A stretch of DNA of 37,433 bases from Deltaproteobacteria bacterium (GTDB lineage: Bacteria; Myxococcota_A; UBA9160; UBA4427), in NCBI GenBank assembly GCA_019310385.1, contig JAFDEK010000031.1, positions 1-37,433 of the forward strand. The letters are read 5' to 3'. Position 1 is the stretch's first letter; each line of letters opens with the position of its first letter. A program made the translations under genes and the position numbers. Below the pieces are notes generated by a model. The model searched no databases and had not been told where the DNA came from. It saw nothing but the letters and a program-made list of their open reading frames with translations. This document shows positions 7,765 to 14,856 of this stretch, one piece after another.

Positions 7765-8771
7765 AGCAACGCGCCTTCGAGCAGAAGTTCTCGGGCCGCT
7801 GGCAGCGCTTCGAGGACGAGCTCGCGGCAATGGAGCGGGCCGGGCAGAGCAAGGGCCTGCGCGCGCGCCTCGGCGTCGCGGAGCCGCTGCCCGACGACAT
7901 GGACGACTTTCCCCAGCTCTATCGCGAGCTGTGCCGGGACCTCTCCCTGGCGGCACAACGCCGCTACAGCCCCCTGCTGCTCGATCGTCTCAACGAGCTC
8001 GCCCTGGGCGGCCACGCGCAGCTCTACGCGCGAAGGAACGAGTTCGGCGCGCAGCTCGTGCGCTTCGCACTCCACGGCTTTCCAGCCAGGGTGCGGCGCG
8101 ATCGCGTGGCCGTGGGCCTGGCGGCGGCGCTCTTCGTATTGCCCGCCCTCGCCCTCTTCGCCCTCGTCCTCGTCGGCCCCGAGCTCGTCTACAGCGTTCT
8201 CTCGCCCGAGCAGGTGCACGGATTCGAGGCCATGTACGACCCTGCGAGCGAACGCGTCGGCTCGAATCGCAGCGCGGCGAGCGACATGCAGATGTTCGGC
8301 TTCTACATCTTCAACAACATCGGTGTGGGCTTCCGGACCTTCGCGACGGGGATCGCCTGGGGGCTCGGCTCGGCCTTCTTCCTCTTGCTCAACGGCATGC
8401 TGCTGGGCGCGATGTCGGCGCACATCATCCATCTGGGCTACCAGCAGACCTTCTTCCCCTTCGTGATCGGCCACGGCTCTTTCGAGCTCACCGCCATCGT
8501 GATCTCGGGCGCGGCGGGTCTGAAGCTCGGATACGCCCTGATCGCACCGGGCCCCACGACCCGGGTGCAGGCGCTACAACGTGCGGCAGGGGAGAGCGTG
8601 CAGCTGGTCTTCGGCGTCATCGTCATGCTGATCGCCGCCGCCCTGCTCGAGGCCTTCTGGTCCTCGAAGGCCACCATTGCGCCGGGGCTCAAGCTGGCTG
8701 TGGGCTCCGTGCTGTGGTTGGTCGTCTTCCTCTACTTCCTTCTCCTGGGGCGCGAGCATGAATCTAGCTAG
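7761..8771 (+). CDS. SpoIIM/DUF95-like membrane protein
   Basis: This 336-aa protein matches the stage II sporulation protein M-like (DUF95) family, which in non-sporulating bacteria is common next to RDD and MoxR genes. About 110 N-terminal residues are soluble, helical and charged. Helices follow at about 115-140, 175-195 and 200-225, with further ones to the end. The hallmark stretch FYIFNNIGVGFRTFATGIAWGLGS is present. The ATG overlaps the RDD stop, and the stop lies 14 bp inside the next gene, so its synthesis is coupled at both ends. Despite the family name there is no reason to infer sporulation here; a role as membrane scaffold of the MoxR system is inferred. Confidence 0.85.
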   Translation: MKQRAFEQKFSGRWQRFEDELAAMERAGQSKGLRARLGVAEPLPDDMDDFPQLYRELCRDLSLAAQRRYSPLLLDRLNELALGGHAQLYARRNEFGAQLVRFALHGFPARVRRDRVAVGLAAALFVLPALALFALVLVGPELVYSVLSPEQVHGFEAMYDPASERVGSNRSAASDMQMFGFYIFNNIGVGFRTFATGIAWGLGSAFFLLLNGMLLGAMSAHIIHLGYQQTFFPFVIGHGSFELTAIVISGAAGLKLGYALIAPGPTTRVQALQRAAGESVQLVFGVIVMLIAAALLEAFWSSKATIAPGLKLAVGSVLWLVVFLYFLLLGREHESS

Positions 8772-10311
8772 CGTGAGCGCGGAGATGCGGCCCCGCGGCC
8801 AGTGGGAAGCCATCGACCTGGGCCTTCGCATGGTGCGCGCCCACTACGCGGTCATGCTCGGGAGCTCCCTGGTCATCAGCCTGCCGCTCTTCGCCCTGCT
8901 GCACCTGCTTTTCTGGGAGCAGGAGGTCTGGGCAATACTCATCCTCTGGTGGCTCAAGCCCTTGTGGGAGCGCTGCCACCTCTACGTGCTCAGCCGCAGC
9001 CTCTTCGGTCCGGCCCCGAGCCTGGGCGAAACCGTGAAGGCCTTCCCGGGCTACGGCTTCCGCCAGTGGCTGCCCTGGCTGACGATCCGGCGCCTCAATC
9101 CCATGCGCTCCCTCGACCTGCCCGTCACCCAGCTCGAAGGGCTCTCGGGCGGCGAGCGACAGCGGCGACTCGAGATCCTGCACCGGGGCAGCCACTCGAG
9201 CGCCGGCATCTGGCTCACGACCCTGGCCGTCCACGTCGAGGCCTTTCTCGGCCTCGCGGGCATCGCCCTCGTCGTGCTGCTGGCGCCGGCCTCCAGCGAA
9301 GGCGACGTATTCGAGTGGTTCTTCGGCAACGATGACAGCCGGTGGGAGAGTTGGGTCAGCAGCGGTCTCGGCTACGCCGCCGCGCTGCTCGTGGCTCCCT
9401 TCTACGTCGGCGGGGGCTTCGCGCTCTACGTCAATCGCAGGACGGTCCTCGAGGGCTGGGACATCGAGATCGCCTTCCGGCGCCTGGCGGCGCGCATCGA
9501 GAAGCGGGAGGAAGACCGGTCCGTGCGGGCGGCCGTGGCGCTCCTGGCCGCCCTGGCGGGCAGCGCGACCCTCGGCCTCGGGTTCCTCCCACACGCTGCG
9601 GGCGCCGCAAGCGGCAGCGAGCTCACGCCAGAGCTCGCCCGGCAGTCCATCGAGACGGTCCTCGAGGGCGAAGCCTTCCACCGCACGCGGACGACCCACA
9701 TCCCCCGCTTCGTCCTCGATCTCGACCTTACACCGGAGGAGCAGGAGGAGTCCGACACGCCCGAGTGGCTCACCTGGCTCGTCGCGGGTCTGCTGCGCGT
9801 CGCGGCCGCCAGCGCCGAGGTGCTCCTCATCGCCGCCGCCCTCGCCGCGCTGGGCTACCTGGTCTACCGCTACCGCAAGGAGATTGCGCGCCTGGCCGGG
9901 AAGGTCGGGAGGCCGGACTCACCGGTCGCGGCCCGACCCGGCTACCTCTTCGGCCTCGACGTGCAGCACGAGAGCCTGCCCGAGGATGTCGCGGAGGCGG
10001 TGCTCCACGCCTGGCGCGGCGGCGCCAGGCGAAGAGCCTACGGGCTCCTCTATCGCGCCACCCTGGCCGAGCTCATCGAACACTACGGGCTCGAGTTCCA
10101 TAGCGGATACACGGAACGCGACTGCGTCGCCGTGGCCGACGCCGGTGTGAGCCGCGACTGCGCGGACTTCTTCACAGACCTGACCCGCCACTGGCAGCTG
10201 CTCGCCTACGCGCACCGCGCGCCCTCCGACGAGGTGATGGAGTCGCTCTGCGCCGCCTGGCCCCGCTTCTTCGGAGTGGCGGCTGAAGGGGAGGAGCGCC
10301 TTGGCGACTGA
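8758..10311 (+). CDS. DUF4129 domain membrane protein
   Basis: This 517-aa protein starts at the ATG at 8758, 14 bp inside the SpoIIM-like gene. Hydrophobic helices occur near residues 33-75, 160-185, 200-225 and 258-285, with a last one near 340-375. Between the last two helices lies a polar extracytoplasmic segment. The C-terminal 110 residues (from DVQHESLPEDVAEAVLHAW to the end) match DUF4129, the helical domain also found at the C-terminus of transglutaminase-like TgpA proteins. The domain would sit in the cytoplasm next to the ATPase. In related clusters DUF4129 proteins accompany DUF4350, MoxR and DUF58, as here. No enzymatic residues are evident. Confidence 0.83.
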   Translation: MNLASVSAEMRPRGQWEAIDLGLRMVRAHYAVMLGSSLVISLPLFALLHLLFWEQEVWAILILWWLKPLWERCHLYVLSRSLFGPAPSLGETVKAFPGYGFRQWLPWLTIRRLNPMRSLDLPVTQLEGLSGGERQRRLEILHRGSHSSAGIWLTTLAVHVEAFLGLAGIALVVLLAPASSEGDVFEWFFGNDDSRWESWVSSGLGYAAALLVAPFYVGGGFALYVNRRTVLEGWDIEIAFRRLAARIEKREEDRSVRAAVALLAALAGSATLGLGFLPHAAGAASGSELTPELARQSIETVLEGEAFHRTRTTHIPRFVLDLDLTPEEQEESDTPEWLTWLVAGLLRVAAASAEVLLIAAALAALGYLVYRYRKEIARLAGKVGRPDSPVAARPGYLFGLDVQHESLPEDVAEAVLHAWRGGARRRAYGLLYRATLAELIEHYGLEFHSGYTERDCVAVADAGVSRDCADFFTDLTRHWQLLAYAHRAPSDEVMESLCAAWPRFFGVAAEGEERLGD

Positions 10312-11656
10312 GATGGCGACTGAAGCCGCACGGCCGTCCCGACGCCTGCTCTGGATCGGCCTCGCCAGCGCGGGTCTGCTGGGAGTCGCTCTCTTCTCCA
10401 CCCACGGAATCGAGTGGGTGGAGAAGGTCATCGACCTCGGCTACGGCGAAGAGGCGCTCCGCAACCGCTATCTCGCAGCCGAGCTCTTCCTCCGCGAGCA
10501 GGGAGTGAAAGCCGAGACGGTCAGCGGAATGGGGATCCTCGAACGCCTGCCTTCCAGCGGCGACGCCCTCGTCATCACCTCCACCCGCCGGGCCATGAGC
10601 GCGCGTCGCGTCGAGAGACTGGCCCGCTGGGTCGAGCACGGGGGCCACCTCCTGGTCGTTGCTCGAGAGCCCTACGACGAGGAGACCGGCAGCAGCCTGG
10701 ATCCCCTGCTGACCCGCTACGGGATCCACCTCATCGATCCGGGCGACGAGGAGACCGGGGAAGACGGCGAGGAGACGGCGGAACCCGGCGAGGAGGTCGC
10801 CGACGCGCTCGACGAGAGCCAGAGAGACGAGAGTCAGAGTGAAGAGGAGCCGGACGCGGAGGAGACCATCGCGGACGAGATCGAGCAGACCGTCGGCGAC
10901 GTCCTCGAGGAGGCCCTCTCGGGCGAGCTGCCCGCATGCTGGGAGGCCACGGATGTGATCGCGACTCTCGCTTCCCGGGACCTCCCCCGGGCCCTCGAGC
11001 TCGAGCTCGCGCAGGGCCGCCGCCACTTGGTGCATTCGAGCGGCGAGAGTAGCGCCGTCGCCCTGGGCGAGTCGGGCGCCCAGCTGATTCATCTCCCGGT
11101 GGGCCAGGGGCAGCTCACCGCCGCCACCTCCCTCTCGATCTGGGCCAACCACCGCATCCACTGCCGCGACCACGCTTATCTGCTGTGGCGCCTCACCGGG
11201 CCGACCGCCAAGGTGTGGCTGCTCCACGACCCCGAGATCCCTTCCCTGGCGGCCCTGCTCGGCGCGAAGCTCCCGCTGACCTGCGCGGGCGTCACAGCAC
11301 TGCTGCTCGTCTGGGCGGCCGCGAAGTCCATCCGCTTCGGCCCCATGCGACCCGGCAGCGAGGGGGAACGGCGGGAACTCCTCGAGCACCTCGAAGCCAG
11401 CGCGCACTTCCTCTGGCGGCGTGGCCTGCTGGGAGGCGCCCTCGAGGAGCTGCGCGAGGAGATCGCCCTGCGCGCCGCGGCACACCACCGCTCCTGGACG
11501 CGCCTGGACGCGACCGGGCGCATTCGAACCCTCGCCGAGCTGGCGGAGCTGCCCGAGCCGGAGGTGTACGCCGCCTTCACGCGCACGCCCCCCTTGCGCC
11601 GGCGCGAGCTCGTCCACACGATGCAGACCCTTCAGGCCATCAGGAGAATGCTGTGA
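10301..11656 (+). CDS. DUF4350 domain membrane protein
   Basis: This 451-aa protein has an N-terminal membrane anchor (about residues 16-32), then a DUF4350 domain. That domain includes LRNRYLAAELFLREQG and the strand-turn segments ALVITSTRR and GGHLLVVAR. An acidic, Glu/Asp-rich insert of about 55 residues (near 148-202) splits the domain. A second helix lies near residues 320-345 and a soluble helical C-terminal region follows. The start is probably TTG at 10301, with GGGGAGGAG just upstream; an ATG four codons later is the second unit of a 12-bp duplication giving MATEMATE. It overlaps the DUF4129 gene by 11 bp and ends in a GTGA overlap with moxR. The acidic insert is unusual and might mediate charge-based binding. 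Confidence 0.83.
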   Translation: MATEMATEAARPSRRLLWIGLASAGLLGVALFSTHGIEWVEKVIDLGYGEEALRNRYLAAELFLREQGVKAETVSGMGILERLPSSGDALVITSTRRAMSARRVERLARWVEHGGHLLVVAREPYDEETGSSLDPLLTRYGIHLIDPGDEETGEDGEETAEPGEEVADALDESQRDESQSEEEPDAEETIADEIEQTVGDVLEEALSGELPACWEATDVIATLASRDLPRALELELAQGRRHLVHSSGESSAVALGESGAQLIHLPVGQGQLTAATSLSIWANHRIHCRDHAYLLWRLTGPTAKVWLLHDPEIPSLAALLGAKLPLTCAGVTALLLVWAAAKSIRFGPMRPGSEGERRELLEHLEASAHFLWRRGLLGGALEELREEIALRAAAHHRSWTRLDATGRIRTLAELAELPEPEVYAAFTRTPPLRRRELVHTMQTLQAIRRML

Positions 11657-12639
11657 CCGATGCCCACGTGGGAACGCCCGACACGCTGCGAGACGCCCAG
11701 CGCACGGTGACCCGGATGCGCGACGAAATCGCGAAGGCCCTGATCGGCCAGGACGAGGTCCTCGAGCAGGTCCTCGTTGCGCTCCTCGCCGAGGGCCACG
11801 TCCTGCTCGAGGGTCTTCCGGGCCTCGGCAAGACCCTGCTGGTGCGCTGCCTGGCGCGCTGCTTCGAAGGCGAGTTCTCCCGGGTGCAGTTCACGCCGGA
11901 CCTCATGCCCAGTGACATCACGGGCCACGAGTTCTTCGACATGGCGAGCCAGACCTTCAGCGTCCGCCGCGGCCCGGCCTTCACCAATCTGCTTCTCGCC
12001 GACGAGATCAACCGGGCTCCGGCCAAGACCCAGGCCGCCCTGCTCGAGGTCATGCAGGAGCGGCAGATCACGCTGGAGGGGCAGTCCCTCGAGACGGGAC
12101 GGCCCTTCATGGTGCTCGCCACCCAGAACCCCATCGAGCTCGAGGGCACCTACCCCCTGCCCGAGGCCGAGATCGATCGTTTCCTGATGAAGCTCCACAT
12201 CGACTATCCCGGAGAGGAGAGCGAGGAGACCCTCGTACGCCATGTCACCGAGAACCGCACCGGGAGCGACTTCAACATCGACGGTCTCAGCCGCGTCGTC
12301 GACCGCGAAGGCGTCTGCGCCCTGCAGCAGCTCACGGCCGGCTTGATCGTGGATCCGGCGGTGCTCTCCTATGCGGTGCGCATCGCCCGCGCCACCCGGG
12401 ACTGGGTGGGGGTGGTGCGCGGCGCCGGCCCCCGGGCCAGTATCGCCCTCGTACGCGCCGCCAAGGGCCAGGCGATCCTGAGCGGCAACGACTTCGTGAC
12501 ACCCGACGACGTCAAGCGGATCGCACTCCCGGTGCTGCGCCATCGGGTGCAGCTCGCCGCCAGCCTCGAGATCGAAGGGGCGCCGGTGGACGAGGTGATC
12601 CGCGGCATCCTCGACCAGGTCGAAGCGCCCCGCTCATGA
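11653..12639 (+). CDS. MoxR family AAA+ ATPase
   Basis: This 328-aa ATPase has Walker A GLPGLGKT at residues 54-61, Walker B LLLADEIN near 112-118, sensor 1 ATQNP near 155-159 and the EIDRF arginine-finger segment near 175. A C-terminal helical lid follows. The length and motifs match MoxR, AAA+ chaperones that typically act on VWA- or DUF58-type partners in assembling or activating membrane or metal-containing complexes. The start is GTG at 11653, overlapping the DUF4350 stop (GTGA), with CAGGAG five bases or so upstream. It is followed directly by its expected DUF58 partner. It is one of two MoxR ATPases in this window; the other is at 31631-32512. Confidence 0.93.
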   Translation: MTDAHVGTPDTLRDAQRTVTRMRDEIAKALIGQDEVLEQVLVALLAEGHVLLEGLPGLGKTLLVRCLARCFEGEFSRVQFTPDLMPSDITGHEFFDMASQTFSVRRGPAFTNLLLADEINRAPAKTQAALLEVMQERQITLEGQSLETGRPFMVLATQNPIELEGTYPLPEAEIDRFLMKLHIDYPGEESEETLVRHVTENRTGSDFNIDGLSRVVDREGVCALQQLTAGLIVDPAVLSYAVRIARATRDWVGVVRGAGPRASIALVRAAKGQAILSGNDFVTPDDVKRIALPVLRHRVQLAASLEIEGAPVDEVIRGILDQVEAPRS

Positions 12640-14015
12640 CCACGGTCCAGCGCCGACCGAGCCGCCGGCTACTCGCAGGGGTCGGGGCTCTCTGCGCCCT
12701 CTCGGCGCTGGGCGAGCTCTGGGCGCTGGCCGGGCCGGGCTCCGCCACCCGGGAGATCGAGCTCCTGAGGCAGATCTGGCTGGCCGGTGGGGGCCTCCTG
12801 CTCTGCACGGCCTTGCTCGACGCGCTGGCGATCCGGCGGCTGCCCGCACCTCGCCTCCGCCGCAATCTGCCCGACAACCTGGCCCTCCACGACTGGGCGC
12901 CCGTGGGCCTCGAGCTGCACTGGCAGGCGGCGCCTCCCGGCGAGCTGTGGATCTTCGACGCGCACCCCGAGAGCGCGGAGACCGAAGGACTCCCCCTGCG
13001 CGTTCCCAGCGACACGATCGCTTCGGCCCGGTCTACGGCTCGGTCGACGATCGGCCTCGAGTACCGGCTGCGCCCTCTGCAGCGGGGTGACGTCCACTTC
13101 GGCCCCGCGCACCTGCTGGCGAGCTCGCCCCTGGGCCTGTGGCGCTTTACCAGCCGCTGCGGCGAAGAGTCGTCGGTGCGCGTCTATCCCAACTTTGCCG
13201 CGGTGGAGCGCTACGGCGCCATGACCCTCGAGCAGGACACCGCCCAGGTGGGCATTCGCCTGCGGCAGCGCCGGGGCGAGGGCCTCGAGTTCCACCAGCT
13301 GCGCGAATACCGCGCCGGCGACGCCATGCGGCAGATCGACTGGAAGGCAACCTCGCGCAAGCAGCAGCTCATTTCCCGCGAGTACCAGGACGAGCGCGAC
13401 CAGCGCGTCGTCTTCCTGCTCGATTGCAGCCGCCGCATGCGGGCCAAGGACGGCGACCTGAGTCACTTCGACCACGCCCTCAACGCCATGATCCTCCTGA
13501 GCCACGTCGCCCTGCGCGCGGGCGACGCCGTGGGGCTCATGAGCTTCGGCGACGAGACGCGCTGGCTGCCCGCCTCCAAGGGGGTGGGTAGCGTCAATCG
13601 CATCTTGAATACCGTCTACGACCTCGAGACCACGACCCTGGGCAGCGACTTCAACGGAGCCGCCGAGGAGCTGTGTGCACGCCAGCCCCGGCGCTCCCTC
13701 GTCATCCTGCTCACCAACGTGCGCCGGGAGGACGTCGGGGATCTCCTGCCCGGCGTCGGCCTGCTCAAGCGCCGGCACCTGGTGCTCGTCGCGAACCTGC
13801 GCGAGGAGAAGATCGACGAGGTGCTCGCCGACGAGATCACGGATTTCCGCGACGCGTTGCGAAGCTTCGGCACCTGGCGCCACGAGCTCGACCGCTCGAG
13901 GGTGCAGGAAACCCTGCGTCACAGCGGCGTCCTCAGCCTCGACTCGCCGCCCTCCGCGCTCCACGCCCAGCTCATCAACAGCTACTACGCGATCAAGCGC
14001 AGCGGCGCACTCTGA
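12636..14015 (+). CDS. DUF58 domain protein, MoxR partner
   Basis: This 459-aa protein starts in an ATGA overlap with the MoxR gene. Two N-terminal membrane helices lie at about residues 11-32 and 45-65. The DUF58 signature REYRAGDAMRQIDWKATSRK lies near 223-242. It leads into a VWA-like fold: VFLLDCSRRM near 259-268 carries the first metal-site aspartate and one serine of a MIDAS-type site. VWA-like strands continue to the end (SLVILLTNVRRED). DUF58 proteins are the standard neighbours of MoxR and are thought to be their substrates or adaptors. It closes the seven-gene cluster; no terminator hairpin is obvious in the 76 bp that follow. Confidence 0.9.
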   Translation: MTTVQRRPSRRLLAGVGALCALSALGELWALAGPGSATREIELLRQIWLAGGGLLLCTALLDALAIRRLPAPRLRRNLPDNLALHDWAPVGLELHWQAAPPGELWIFDAHPESAETEGLPLRVPSDTIASARSTARSTIGLEYRLRPLQRGDVHFGPAHLLASSPLGLWRFTSRCGEESSVRVYPNFAAVERYGAMTLEQDTAQVGIRLRQRRGEGLEFHQLREYRAGDAMRQIDWKATSRKQQLISREYQDERDQRVVFLLDCSRRMRAKDGDLSHFDHALNAMILLSHVALRAGDAVGLMSFGDETRWLPASKGVGSVNRILNTVYDLETTTLGSDFNGAAEELCARQPRRSLVILLTNVRREDVGDLLPGVGLLKRRHLVLVANLREEKIDEVLADEITDFRDALRSFGTWRHELDRSRVQETLRHSGVLSLDSPPSALHAQLINSYYAIKRSGAL

Positions 14016-14091
14016 GCGTGTTCGGCGCCTTGCACCCGTGAGGCTGGAGTGTCACCGTTCCGCTGTCGATTCACTGCAGGAAGGAGCGGAA

Positions 14092-14667
14092 ATGGGCGTC
14101 ATTCTCGGAATCATCCAGGTGATCCTTGGCTTCCTCGCCATGAGCGCGCCCTTGTACGCCGGGGTCGTAGTCATCTTCGTCGTGGGCTTCTTCGCCATCG
14201 CGGGCGGCGTGGTACAGATGGTCTTCGCCTTCAAGGCACCCAGCTTCGGGCGCGGCGTGCTGCGCTTCCTGCTGGGCGGACTCATGCTGCTGGGCGGTCT
14301 CGCCATCGAGGCCCATCCCCTCATGGGTCTCGCCACCATGACCTTGATGCTCGCCATGTACTTCATCGCAGACGGCATCACACGTGTGGTCCTCGCCTTC
14401 GACCTGCGGCCGGAGCAGGGCTGGGGCTGGCTGGTGGTGGGCGGCCTCGTCTCGCTGGTCCTCGGCATCCTGCTGTGGCGCCAATGGCCCCTCTCGGGTG
14501 CGTGGGCGGTGGGCGTCCTCGTCGGCGTCAACCTCATGATCTCGGGCTGGCAGCTCATCATCCTCGGGCCGGTGCTGGAGAAGGCCGCGCAGGAGCTCGC
14601 GGCCGAGACTGTACCGGGTGCAAGTACGCCGGGCGGAACTGCGCCGGCCGAGCCGGGCGCCGGTTGA
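14092..14667 (+). CDS. HdeD/DUF308 family membrane protein
   Basis: This 191-aa, almost wholly hydrophobic protein has about six membrane helices in three pairs, the HdeD/DUF308 pattern, including the segments FFAIAGGVVQMVFAF and LVGVNLMISGWQLI. A soluble Ala/Pro/Glu-rich tail of 25 residues follows. AAGGAG at 14081-14086 lies 5 bases before the ATG, so it has its own ribosome site and is not coupled to the DUF58 gene 76 bp upstream. E. coli HdeD is linked to acid resistance; no such role can be read here. Its stop overlaps the TTG that would open the truncated lipid-kinase remnant, suggesting an original two-gene operon. Confidence 0.82.
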   Translation: MGVILGIIQVILGFLAMSAPLYAGVVVIFVVGFFAIAGGVVQMVFAFKAPSFGRGVLRFLLGGLMLLGGLAIEAHPLMGLATMTLMLAMYFIADGITRVVLAFDLRPEQGWGWLVVGGLVSLVLGILLWRQWPLSGAWAVGVLVGVNLMISGWQLIILGPVLEKAAQELAAETVPGASTPGGTAPAEPGAG

Positions 14668-14816
14668 GCGCGCGACCCGCGCGCAGGCTGCGCCTGATCC
14701 TCCACGGGAAAGCGGCGGGCGTCGAGAGCATCGTGGCCGGCATCGGCGTCCCCATGTCCCCCGAAGCGCTCCTCGACGACGGCCTGCTGGACGTCGCCAT
14801 CCTGCCCGGCGGCTGA
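14664..14816 (+). pseudogene. Remnant of a YegS/diacylglycerol-kinase-like lipid kinase gene
   Basis: A 50-codon reading frame opens with TTG overlapping the previous stop (TTGA). Its beginning, RLRLILHGKAAG, resembles the N-terminal strand and turn of YegS/DAGK-type lipid kinases (NGKSxG). Without a gap it jumps to GVPMSPEALLDDGLLDVAILPG, which resembles a segment about 200 residues later in that family (PxALIxDGLLxxxIF). The catalytic GGDGT region is absent and the usual C-terminal 70-80 residues are missing. I conclude this is an internally deleted, truncated pseudogene. It could still be translated as a 50-aa peptide through coupling to the DUF308 gene. Confidence 0.65.
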
Positions 14817-14840
14817 GGGCGTCCGCCGGGCCACCCGCGG

Positions 14841-14846
14841 TACACT
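14841..14846 (+). promoter_or_regulatory. -10-like hexamer (TACACT) before the carboxylesterase gene
   Basis: TACACT (four of six matches to TATAAT) lies 10 bases before the ATG at 14857. No strong Shine-Dalgarno is present in the gap. No clear -35 is seen. Confidence 0.3.
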
Positions 14847-14856
14847 GCCCGGCGAG

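Noticed and set aside
7761..8771. Reading the SpoIIM-like gene as evidence of sporulation.
   Set aside because: The DUF95/SpoIIM family is widespread in non-sporulating bacteria beside RDD and MoxR genes, and no other sporulation gene is present.
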